Positions 1 to 8,094 of a stretch of DNA of 64,000 bases are shown in pieces. Position 1 is the first letter of the stretch; every line of letters starts with the position of its first letter. A model generated the notes under the pieces. It saw only the letters and a list, made by a program, of their open reading frames with translations. It did no database searches and was not told the origin of the DNA. Both the position numbers and the translations under genes were made by a program. Source of the stretch: Paludisphaera rhizosphaerae (lineage in GTDB: Bacteria > Planctomycetota > Planctomycetia > Isosphaerales > Isosphaeraceae); the NCBI RefSeq assembly GCF_011065895.1, contig NZ_JAALCR010000013.1, positions 166,502 through 230,501 of the forward strand, read 5' to 3'.

Positions 1-1
1 A

Positions 2-853
2 TCATCGCGGGAAGTCCTGGAAATACTCCGCGAGCTTCCGCGTCGTCTCCGGGAAGATCAGTCGCTCCAGAACGTCGCCCAGCGAGCCGCGGCACGAGGT
101 CAGCCGCTGCAGGTCGTCGAGCGAGCCCTGCGCCAGGATCCGGCCTTCCTGGATGATGACGATGCGGGTGGCGATCTCCTCGACCAGTTCCGGCACAGGA
201 CTGGTCATCACGATCGTCAGGTTCTTCCGCCGAGCGTGGTGCTGAAAGAGCTTCTTGAGAGTCAGCAGACCCGCCGGATCGAGGCCCCCGGAGAAGGGCT
301 CGTCGAGCAGCAGGATGGGGGCCTCGGTGATGAGGGCCGAGCAGAGGCTGACTTTTTTCTTCTGCCCGGTCGAATACCCGGAGATCGGGCTTTCCCCCTT
401 CTCCTTGAGGTCGAACAGGTCAAGGAGCTGGTCTGCGTGCTCCATGACGCGCTCCGGAGCCACGTCGTAAAGTCGGCCGACGGCCAGCAGGTATTCGCGT
501 CCGGTCAGTTGCTCGGGCATCCAAAGGCTGTCGGGGAGATAGACGCATCGGCGTCGGATCGCCATCTCCTCCTCGGGATCTCCTTTCCGGAGCATCCCGT
601 CGATATAGACCTCTCCCCGCTGCGGCGACAGGACTCCGGCCATCACGCCCAGCAGGGTCGACTTTCCCATGCCGTTCGGGCCGAGGATCACCGCCAGCTC
701 CCCACGCTCGATTCGAAGGCTGACCGACCGGATGACGGGTCGAACGCCGTAGTGCTGCGTGACGTCGCGCAGTTCGATCACGCGAGGCTCCGGTCGAGGC
801 GAGGGCGAGAAGAGCAGGGGAGCGGCAGCCTCGCCGCTCCCCACGCAGATCAC
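2..853 (-). CDS. ABC transporter ATP-binding protein
   Basis: Nucleotide-binding subunit that would power an ABC exporter or importer at the inner membrane. Walker A GPNGMGKST lies at residues 58-66, a signature-like YSTGQ at about 160-164, Walker B ILLLDEP at 180-186, and the D-loop follows directly. The first codon is GTG in a GTGA overlap with the stop of the S9 peptidase gene, so the two are translationally coupled. A second GTG at 781 would start the protein at MIELRDV, where family homology begins, and is an equally good start. The usual switch (H-loop) histidine is missing: the stretch reads TSPVPELVEE where a histidine normally follows TS. No permease is visible; it may lie beyond position 1. 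The substrate cannot be told. Confidence 0.85.
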   Translation of the reverse strand: MICVGSGEAAAPLLFSPSPRPEPRVIELRDVTQHYGVRPVIRSVSLRIERGELAVILGPNGMGKSTLLGVMAGVLSPQRGEVYIDGMLRKGDPEEEMAIRRRCVYLPDSLWMPEQLTGREYLLAVGRLYDVAPERVMEHADQLLDLFDLKEKGESPISGYSTGQKKKVSLCSALITEAPILLLDEPFSGGLDPAGLLTLKKLFQHHARRKNLTIVMTSPVPELVEEIATRIVIIQEGRILAQGSLDDLQRLTSCRGSLGDVLERLIFPETTRKLAEYFQDFPR

Positions 854-2880
854 TTCTTCAGATACTTCGCGAGCCAGTCGTGGACCTCACGCCACCAGAC
901 GATCCGGTTCGCGGGCTTGGCGATCCAGTGGCCCTCATCCGGGAACCAGACGTAGCGGCTCGGCACGCCCACGCGCTGGAGGCACGTGAACATGCCCAGT
1001 CCCTGGGCGTCCGGGACGCGGAAGTCGAGCGCGCCGTGAATCACGAGCGTCGGCGTTTTGAACTTGTCGGCGAAGAGGCTGGGCGAGCGATCCAGGTAGT
1101 GCTGGAGCTTCTGCCAGGGCGGGCCGCCGTACTCCCAGTCGGGGAACCAGAGTTCCTCGGTCGAGCCGTACATGCTGACGAGGTCGAAGACCCCCGCGTG
1201 GCTGATGAGGGCCTTGAAGCGGTCGGTGTGGCCGCAGATCCAGTTGACCATGAACCCGCCGTAAGAGCCGCCGGCCGCCGCGACCTTGTCCTTGTCGAGG
1301 AACGAGTAAGTCGTCAGCGCGAAGTCGAGGCCCTTCATCAGGTCGTCGTATACCTTGCCCGTCCAGTCGAGGCTGATCTGGTCGGTGAACTTCTGGCCGA
1401 AGCCCGTCGAGCCGCGGGGGTTGATCGCCACCAGGGCGTACCCCGGCGCGGCGAACAGCGGGTAGTTCCAGCGGTTGTGCCACTCGTCGTGCCAGGCGCC
1501 CTGAGGCCCGCCGTGGATCAGAAAAAGGACCGGGTACTTCTTGTTCGGGTCGAATCCGGGGGGCTTCATCAGCCAGCCCTGGACCTCGTCGCCGTCCGAC
1601 CCCTTGAAGGTGAACGACTCCATCGGCGAGAGTTCGAGCTGCGAGAGCAGGGGGGCGTTGTGCGAGGTGAGAGCCTTCGCATCCTCGCCGGACTTCTTGA
1701 AGTAGACCTCGGCGGGCTTGTCGGCCGAGTGGTGGACGTAGGCGATCGACCCGCCGTTCGGCCCGACGGACGCCCCGGCGTTCACGCCGCCTTGCGCGAG
1801 CCTTTCGACCTTGGTTCGGGCGTCTGCGACGGGGAGGACCACGATGGGGACCGTGCCGTGATCGTCGATCGACGCGACGAGATCGTCGTTCGTCCTCCAG
1901 GCGAAGCCCTGGACGGGGCGATCGAGAAACGAGCTGACGTCCTTCGTCTCGCCCGTCGCCATGTCCCGCACGCGCAGGACCCAGAGGTCGGACTCGAACC
2001 CCGGCCGAGCCTGACTGATGTACGCCAGCCGCTTGCCGTCGGGCGAGAAGAGCGGCGAGGCGTCGGCCGCGGGATTGCCGACGGTCAGGTTTTTGGGCTC
2101 GCCGCCGGCGGCCGGGACGAGCCAGATGTCGCTGTTGGTCGACCAGGCTGGGTTCTTGAGCGGTTCGGCGGTGAAGGCCAGCGACTGACCGTCGGCCGAC
2201 CAGGCGTAGTCGTTGGAGCCGCCGAACGGGGCGGGGGGGACGTTGGCGTCGAAGGCGGGGGTCAGGTCCTTCGCCTCGCCGGTCTTGACGTCGGCGACGA
2301 ACAGGTGGCTCCGTTTGCCTTCGTCCCAGTCTTTCCAGTGTCGCACCATCAGGCTGTCATAAGTGCGAACCTTGCTCTTGGACTCCTCTTTCTCCTTGTC
2401 CTTCGCGGCCGTCTCCTCCGGCGACTTCCCAGGGTAGACGGCGGCCGCGATGGCAATCTTGTCTCCCTTGGGGGACCAGATCGGGCCGTCGACGTCGATG
2501 GGGAGCTTGGTGAGCTGGCGAGCCTCGCCGCCATCCATCGGCAGCAGCCAAATTTGCGCAGCTCCGCTACGACTCGACACGAAGGCGATGGACTTCCCGT
2601 CCGGGCTCCATCGCGGGTGGTTGTTGGCGCCGGGCGAGGTCGTCAGCTTCTTCGGCTCGCCGCCGGCCGTTGGGACGAGCCAGAGACTGCTGTTCGACTT
2701 GCCCGAGTCCTTGTCGATTTCGGAGACGACGTAGACGATCGACGCGCCGTCCGGCGAAACCTGCGGGTCGCCGACCGATTTCACGGCCAGCAGATCGTCG
2801 ATCGTCATCGGCCGTCCGGCCGCCTCAGCCGTTCCCGCGAGCGTCATGACCGCGACGGCCCCCATGATCCAGCGATTCAC
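850..2880 (-). CDS. Exported S9 family prolyl oligopeptidase-like serine peptidase
   Basis: Serine peptidase of the S9 family (acylaminoacyl-peptidase / DPP-like) that cleaves short peptides, probably in the periplasm. A signal peptide (MNRWIMGAVAV to AEAAG) is followed by a WD40-like (PD40) propeller with repeated SPDGxxIxxxS strands to about residue 370. The C-terminal alpha/beta hydrolase domain carries GGSYGGF with Ser539, HGALDFRVP with Asp619 and DEGHW with His651, so the triad is complete. I chose GTG at 2880 because GGGAGGA stands at ribosome-binding distance and it gives a compact signal peptide; an upstream GTG at 2901 would add seven residues. It lies 28 nt after the oligopeptide transporter gene, suggesting joint peptide breakdown and uptake. 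Confidence 0.9.
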   Translation of the reverse strand: MNRWIMGAVAVMTLAGTAEAAGRPMTIDDLLAVKSVGDPQVSPDGASIVYVVSEIDKDSGKSNSSLWLVPTAGGEPKKLTTSPGANNHPRWSPDGKSIAFVSSRSGAAQIWLLPMDGGEARQLTKLPIDVDGPIWSPKGDKIAIAAAVYPGKSPEETAAKDKEKEESKSKVRTYDSLMVRHWKDWDEGKRSHLFVADVKTGEAKDLTPAFDANVPPAPFGGSNDYAWSADGQSLAFTAEPLKNPAWSTNSDIWLVPAAGGEPKNLTVGNPAADASPLFSPDGKRLAYISQARPGFESDLWVLRVRDMATGETKDVSSFLDRPVQGFAWRTNDDLVASIDDHGTVPIVVLPVADARTKVERLAQGGVNAGASVGPNGGSIAYVHHSADKPAEVYFKKSGEDAKALTSHNAPLLSQLELSPMESFTFKGSDGDEVQGWLMKPPGFDPNKKYPVLFLIHGGPQGAWHDEWHNRWNYPLFAAPGYALVAINPRGSTGFGQKFTDQISLDWTGKVYDDLMKGLDFALTTYSFLDKDKVAAAGGSYGGFMVNWICGHTDRFKALISHAGVFDLVSMYGSTEELWFPDWEYGGPPWQKLQHYLDRSPSLFADKFKTPTLVIHGALDFRVPDAQGLGMFTCLQRVGVPSRYVWFPDEGHWIAKPANRIVWWREVHDWLAKYLKK

Positions 2881-2908
2881 GTTGCGATTCCTCCCGTCCA
2901 CGACTTGT

Positions 2909-4492
2909 TCAAACCCGCCCGTGCGACATCTTCACCAGCACCGGCGTCAACGCCAGCAGGAGCAGGCCGGGGACCAGAGCCATCACGCCCAGGAACAGCC
3001 AGAGGTTGAAGTTGTACGGCTCAACCAACTCCTCCATGATGCCGGCCAGAAAATTGGCCGCCGCCGTGCAGAGGAACCAGAAGGCCATCATCAGGGAGGC
3101 GATCCGCGGGTGCGACAGCTTGTTCACCAGCGAGAGCCCGATCGGAGAGATGAACAACTCGGCGACCGTGAAGATCAGGTAGACCCCAACCAGCCAGAAC
3201 GGTGAGACCGAGCCGGCTTCAGAGTTCTTCTGAGCGAAGTACATCACACAAAAGCCGAGACTCAGCAGCACCAGCCCGAGCCCCTGCTTGGCGACCGAAG
3301 GAAGCGGGAATTTTCGCTCAGCCAGCCGGGTCCAGAGGACCGCGAACACCGGCGCGAGCGCGATGATGAACACCGGATTGATCGACTGGAACAACGACGC
3401 CGGGATCTCATAGCCGAAAACATGCCGATCCGTCTTCTCATCGGCGAACAGGTTGAGCGTGCCGCCGGACTGTTCGAAGCCCATCCAGAAGAGGATCGAG
3501 AACAGGCTGATGACCACGATCACGCCGATCCGCTGCCAGTCGACGGCCGTGAACGGCTCGTGCAGTTGAACCATCTCGGCCTCGGCCTTGGGCTCAGTGG
3601 CCCAGATGAAGGCGACGAGGGCGGCGACCAGCAGTCCCCCCTTGTACAGAAAGCTGAGCGCGTGCGAGCCTTCGATAAACCCCGGCGACCAGAGGAAACG
3701 AATCGACGGCCAGGCTGTGATCGCTCCGTAAACGAGTGCGGCCACGATGCCGGAGATCACGCCGATCTCCACCCAATCGCGGGATTGGAGCGTCGAGCCG
3801 GGGACGGGCTCGCGGCCGGGGGGCAAACCCGCACCCTGGAGCAGCCGCTGCGTGAAAACGAACGTCAAGAGGCCCAGGATCATGCCGATCCCCGCGCTCA
3901 TGAAGCCGTTCCCCCAGCCTGTTCGCTCGCCGAGCGTGCCGGCTACCAGCGGAGCGAGGAAGGCGCCCAGATTGATGCCCATGTAGAAGAGCGTGTACGC
4001 GCCGTCGCGGCGAGCGTCCCCCTGGGGATAGAGCGACCCGACCATGACCGAGATGTTCGGCTTGAAGAAGCCGTTCCCCACGATCATCAGCCCCAATCCC
4101 AGATGCAGCAGCGACGGCTGCGAAAGGGCGAACTGGCCCAGGGCCATCAGGATGCCGCCGATGAAGACCGCCTTGCGTTGGCCGAGATAGAGGTCCGCCA
4201 ATCGGCCGCCGATCAACGGGGTGAGATAGACCAGCCCCGTGTAGACGGCGTAGAGGGCCAGGGCGTCTCCCCGGTTGTAGCCCATGGCCTTGGTCAGATA
4301 CAGGACCAGCAGCGCCCGCATGCCGTAATAGCTGAACCGTTCCCACATCTCGGTGGTGAACAGGGCGTAAAGGCCCGGGGGGTGAGACTCAGGCGTCGGG
4401 GCGGCTGTGAACGCGACGGCTCCCGGCGGGAGCGACTCGCCCTGTGCAGCGGAGGTGGAAGTGGCGACCTCGGGGTCCCCGAATTGAGACAT
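2909..4492 (-). CDS. POT/PTR2 family proton-dependent oligopeptide transporter
   Basis: Inner-membrane symporter of the major facilitator superfamily that takes up di- and tripeptides with protons. Family hallmarks are the ERFSYYGMRALLVLYL segment in helix 1, GGRLADLYLGQRKAV in the loop after helix 2, and FYMGINLGAFLAPLVAG further on. About 527 aa with 12-14 hydrophobic segments, a normal length. The ATG at 4492 is preferred because GAGG precedes it and the region before the first helix becomes a short cytosolic tail; an upstream in-frame start at 4594 adds 34 unconserved residues. It is the first gene of a run with the S9 peptidase and an ABC ATPase. Peptide specificity is inferred from the family. 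Confidence 0.9.
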   Translation of the reverse strand: MSQFGDPEVATSTSAAQGESLPPGAVAFTAAPTPESHPPGLYALFTTEMWERFSYYGMRALLVLYLTKAMGYNRGDALALYAVYTGLVYLTPLIGGRLADLYLGQRKAVFIGGILMALGQFALSQPSLLHLGLGLMIVGNGFFKPNISVMVGSLYPQGDARRDGAYTLFYMGINLGAFLAPLVAGTLGERTGWGNGFMSAGIGMILGLLTFVFTQRLLQGAGLPPGREPVPGSTLQSRDWVEIGVISGIVAALVYGAITAWPSIRFLWSPGFIEGSHALSFLYKGGLLVAALVAFIWATEPKAEAEMVQLHEPFTAVDWQRIGVIVVISLFSILFWMGFEQSGGTLNLFADEKTDRHVFGYEIPASLFQSINPVFIIALAPVFAVLWTRLAERKFPLPSVAKQGLGLVLLSLGFCVMYFAQKNSEAGSVSPFWLVGVYLIFTVAELFISPIGLSLVNKLSHPRIASLMMAFWFLCTAAANFLAGIMEELVEPYNFNLWLFLGVMALVPGLLLLALTPVLVKMSHGRV

Positions 4493-4613
4493 GGGCTGAT
4501 CCTCGGCGCGGAGGTGATACGGAAGGCCGGGCGCGACGCGGCCGCTTCTCTCCCTGGGCCTGACCAGATTAATCAAAGCCGGGGCGGAACCCAAGACGGT
4601 CGCCAGGTTCCGC

Positions 4614-5939
4614 TTAGTCTCGTGGGGCGGGCCGTTCGGGGTTGGCGGCCGGACGGGCGGCGTGATCCTCTTTCAGCCAGCTAAGGATCCAGGGCATCGT
4701 GACGACAGGCCCCGGGTCGGAGAAGAGGATCGGGGCGCGAATCAACTCGGCATGGTTGGCGGCCACCAGGACCGGATCGGGGGCACCTTTGAGCCGGGTC
4801 GCTTCCACGGTTACGGCGCCGTCCCCTGTGCCGTCGGTCAATTCGTCCAGAATCGGCAGGACCTCCGTGCTCGCGAGTTGCGTGAGGAAACCGAAGGGCC
4901 CAGAGTTTCGACCCATGAGGTCGAGTTGATCCTCGATCTGTTTCCGTCCATCGATCGTCAGCAAGCCGATGTTCCCCGCGATGATGTGGTAGGGGACGGC
5001 CTCATTGCGGGGACGACGATTGAGGCGGGTCAGGAACGGACTCCCCGGCAGCATGTCGTCGGCCGCACCTTCGGATCCATCGGCCAACTGAGAAAGCGCG
5101 CGAGTGGTCTTCCGGCCGCGGACCGCCGTGAACCGACCGATCATCTGGAGGACCGGCTGGAGCCTGGCGATGTGCGCTCCGCCGTTCACCGGGGCGATCA
5201 GGATCAGCGAGTCGACGTCGCCCGCCTCCTTCCCTGGCCCTTCAATATAAGCGCGCGCGACCAGGCACCCCATCGAATGGCCGAGCAACGACCACGACCG
5301 TCGCTCGCCGACCCGTTCCCGGAAGGCGACCCAGTCGGACCGGAATTGCTCGCAGGAGTCGTCGAGACGCTGGTTGAACGGATAGTCGAACGTGACGACC
5401 CCGTAGCCGGCCTCTTCCAGCAGCGGGATCATGAATGCGAATCCGCCCGACGACGAGTTCAACCCGTGGACCAGGCAGACCGTCGGCCGGGACGGATCAT
5501 TGGGACGATACGACGGCCGAGCCTGAAGAACGTGTCTCGCCCGACTGGAAGCGGCTTCCTCGGTCTTCGCCGAAAGCTCCTCCAATCGACCGCGCCATGA
5601 TACGGCGGACGCTCCGCGACCGAGCCCGTCGGGGACCTGGAAAACGACGGTGCCTTCCTCAAACTCGACTTCGACGTCCTTGCCCAGACTGTCCGAGAGC
5701 AACGATCGCCCCAGCGAGCCCGACAGCCCGCGCACGGGGAGCGTCAGGTCGGCGTCCGGCGGCTTGATTTGCACGCCCGTCGCATCGGCGAGGGACGCGA
5801 CGATCCTGGAGACGGCCACTCGTCCCTGAGCGTCGATCGGCACTTCGACGCGGCGGTCGGCTGCGCCCATCATGGCGAGCAGAATCCAGGCCCAGGGAAG
5901 GACCCAGACGGCGGCGATTCGTGGTTCACTGCGTTTCAT
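4614..5939 (-). CDS. Exported alpha/beta hydrolase, lipase-like
   Basis: Predicted exported hydrolase of 441 aa. The N-terminus (MKRSEPRIAAVWVLPWAWIL) is a signal peptide or anchor. Residues 30-105 are a small unrecognised domain that resembles a secretin/TonB short N-terminal fold (IDAQGRVAVSRIVASLADAT). The hydrolase core follows: oxyanion strand VCLVHGLNSSSGG, and GHSMG with nucleophile Ser222, as in triacylglycerol lipases and PGAP1-like proteins. The substrate is unknown; an ester or lipid is likely. The ATG at 5939 is chosen for the signal peptide, although its Shine-Dalgarno is weak; longer in-frame starts reach into the divergent gene's promoter region. Confidence 0.75.
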   Translation of the reverse strand: MKRSEPRIAAVWVLPWAWILLAMMGAADRRVEVPIDAQGRVAVSRIVASLADATGVQIKPPDADLTLPVRGLSGSLGRSLLSDSLGKDVEVEFEEGTVVFQVPDGLGRGASAVSWRGRLEELSAKTEEAASSRARHVLQARPSYRPNDPSRPTVCLVHGLNSSSGGFAFMIPLLEEAGYGVVTFDYPFNQRLDDSCEQFRSDWVAFRERVGERRSWSLLGHSMGCLVARAYIEGPGKEAGDVDSLILIAPVNGGAHIARLQPVLQMIGRFTAVRGRKTTRALSQLADGSEGAADDMLPGSPFLTRLNRRPRNEAVPYHIIAGNIGLLTIDGRKQIEDQLDLMGRNSGPFGFLTQLASTEVLPILDELTDGTGDGAVTVEATRLKGAPDPVLVAANHAELIRAPILFSDPGPVVTMPWILSWLKEDHAARPAANPERPAPRD

Positions 5940-6094
5940 GTTCCAAGGAGTCCTCAGGGAGCGGCCGTCGACGACGACTTCCTCATTCTCCAGCATGACG
6001 GTCCGCATCAGCCTGCACAAGTCGACACGTTCGTTGCCCCTCGGGCTACCGCCCCGTATAAGAGTGGGACCTCTCGGCTCGACACACCCTCGTC

Positions 6095-6098
6095 GGAG
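6095..6098 (+). promoter_or_regulatory. Ribosome binding site fixing a TTG start
   Basis: GGAG followed by a 7-nt spacer and TTG at 6106. It decides the start of the downstream propeller protein: the TTG gives a clean signal peptide, while in-frame ATG codons further upstream run back into the divergent hydrolase gene. Confidence 0.65.
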
Positions 6099-6105
6099 CA
6101 CGCCC

Positions 6106-8079
6106 TTGCGAATCAGGACACCGCTCGCCGCCCTTATCGGGGTCATGCTGACGACGCCTGTCAGCATCGCGCAGGCTCAAACGTACCCTCAGCTCATCGC
6201 GACTCAATACGCGAAGGGGACGCCGCTTCCGGAGGGAGCCGCCCCCCCCGCGCCGACCTTCGGCGAGGTCGATCGGTCCAAGCTTCCCGAGGGAGCGAAG
6301 GTTCTCGCCGCGGCCCGGGCGGCCGACGGCGCTCTTTGGGTCGCCACCGACGCCGGCCCGTTCCGGTCGACGCTGACCGGCTTCCAACGGCTGGATATTG
6401 GCCCTCGCAATCCCGAACCCGGGCAACCTACCATCAACTGGAACACGAGGGTCCGGACGTTGACGGCGGATCCGCTGGGCCAGATCTGGGTGGGGACGGA
6501 TCGAGGCGTTCTCATCGCCGACGGTCGGCAGTGGTGGCAAAACCTCGGTCGCCTGGACGGCGTTCCTTACGAAGCGATCAACAGCCTCCATCTCGCCCCC
6601 AACGGCGACCTCTGGGCCGGCACGCCCGAAGGCGCCTGGCGGCTCCGCGACGGCCGGTTCCGCTATTTCTGGGGGCGACGCTGGCTCCCCGACAACGACG
6701 TCCAGTCCGTCTGGACCGATGCCAAGGGCCGCGCCTGGTTGGAAACGCGGACGGGGATCGCCTGCATCGAGGAGCCGCCGACGACCCTCGCGCGAAAGGC
6801 CGCGCACTTTGACCAGATCCGCGAGGGTCGCCACGTCCGCCGGGGCTTCGTTGCGGCGGTCGAGCTGACCGAACCGGGAAAGACGGACGGTCCAACCGTC
6901 TTCGACGTGAGCGACAACGACGGCCTCTGGACGGCAATGTACGTCGCGGCCGAGTCGCTGCGGTTCGCCGCGACGAAAGACCCCGTGGCACGGACCCAGG
7001 CCAAGCGGTCGCTCGACGCGATCCTCGACCTGGAGCGTCTCTCAGGCATCCCCGGATTTCCAGCGCGAGCGATGGTCACCGACGATGAGATCGCAACGGG
7101 CGTCCATGGCTACAGCACGACGTCCCGCGTCAACGCGGTCGGCGAGACGGCGAAGGTCTGGTACCGCTCGACCACGACCCCTGGGCTCTGGTGCAAGGGA
7201 GACACCAGCAGCGACGAGCTCGACGGCCATTACTTCGCCTGGTACCTGTACCACGACCTCGTCGCCGACGCCGCCGAGAAGGCGGAGATCGCCGCCGTCG
7301 TTCGTCGCGTGACCGACTGGATCCTCAAGAACGACTACACTCTGGTGGACCACACCGGCCGGATGACCCGCTGGGGGATCTGGCGGCCGGAACTCATCAA
7401 TCAGGATCCGCTCTACCACGACCTCCGCGCGCTGAACTCGATCGAGATCCTGATGTTCCTGAAGGTCGCCGAACATATCACGGGTGACGCGAAGTACGCC
7501 GAGGCGGCCGACCGGCTCATCAAGGACCATCATTACCTGCTCAACTCCCTACTGATGCGACGCTACGAGGGAGGGCGCTGGGCGGATATCAACCACTCCG
7601 ACGACGAGTTGCTGTACCTGTCGTACTACCCGCTCCTGATGCTGGAAAAGGATCCGGCGAAGCGTCGAATCCTGGTTCAGAGCATCGCCCGGACCTGGGA
7701 GCCGATCGACGGCGAGCAGTCCATCCGCGCCGAGCGGAGCCCCTTCTACAACTTCGTCTACGGGGCGACCACGGGGAATCGCTGCGACGTCGAGGACGCC
7801 CGCGAGACGCTCCGCGACTGGCCCTGGGATCTCGTCTCCTGGACGACGAAGAACAGCCAACGTCAGGACGTCCGCCTGCGTCATGAGCCGGGCGCCCGAC
7901 GCGTTAACGCTTCCATCGACCGTGTCCTCTCGCCGGCCGAGCGCAGCCAGGCCCGCTGGAACTCCGACCCCTGGAAGCCCGACGGAGGGTCCGACGGCCG
8001 CCGAGAAGACGACGGCGTCGCCTGGAGCCTCGCCTACTGGCTGGGAGTCCATCACGGCTTCCTCTCGCCGACCGAGTGA
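6106..8079 (+). CDS. Exported protein with propeller-type repeats and a helical C-terminal domain
   Basis: Function not recognised. The 657-aa product begins with a signal peptide (MRIRTPLAALIGVML to SIAQA). Residues 40-230 contain repeats of the two-component-regulator-propeller type, for example GALWVATDAGPFR, GQIWVGTDRGVLI and GDLWAGTPEGAWRL. The remaining 400 residues are mostly helical with aromatic and acidic clusters (NDGLWTAMYVAAESLRFA, DELDGHYFAWYLYHDLV), reminiscent of alpha/alpha-toroid sugar-processing domains; this is an inference from pattern. It is divergent from the lipase-like gene and ends 15 nt from the convergent heparinase-like gene, so all three may act on extracellular polymers. 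Confidence 0.7.
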   Translation: MRIRTPLAALIGVMLTTPVSIAQAQTYPQLIATQYAKGTPLPEGAAPPAPTFGEVDRSKLPEGAKVLAAARAADGALWVATDAGPFRSTLTGFQRLDIGPRNPEPGQPTINWNTRVRTLTADPLGQIWVGTDRGVLIADGRQWWQNLGRLDGVPYEAINSLHLAPNGDLWAGTPEGAWRLRDGRFRYFWGRRWLPDNDVQSVWTDAKGRAWLETRTGIACIEEPPTTLARKAAHFDQIREGRHVRRGFVAAVELTEPGKTDGPTVFDVSDNDGLWTAMYVAAESLRFAATKDPVARTQAKRSLDAILDLERLSGIPGFPARAMVTDDEIATGVHGYSTTSRVNAVGETAKVWYRSTTTPGLWCKGDTSSDELDGHYFAWYLYHDLVADAAEKAEIAAVVRRVTDWILKNDYTLVDHTGRMTRWGIWRPELINQDPLYHDLRALNSIEILMFLKVAEHITGDAKYAEAADRLIKDHHYLLNSLLMRRYEGGRWADINHSDDELLYLSYYPLLMLEKDPAKRRILVQSIARTWEPIDGEQSIRAERSPFYNFVYGATTGNRCDVEDARETLRDWPWDLVSWTTKNSQRQDVRLRHEPGARRVNASIDRVLSPAERSQARWNSDPWKPDGGSDGRREDDGVAWSLAYWLGVHHGFLSPTE

Positions 8080-8094
8080 GCCGCTGCCCGTTGG

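Noticed and set aside
880..3009. Long plus-strand open frame of 709 codons
   Set aside because: It lies opposite the S9 peptidase gene, has the Arg/Gly/Asp-rich composition of antisense frames in high-GC DNA, and shows no domain.
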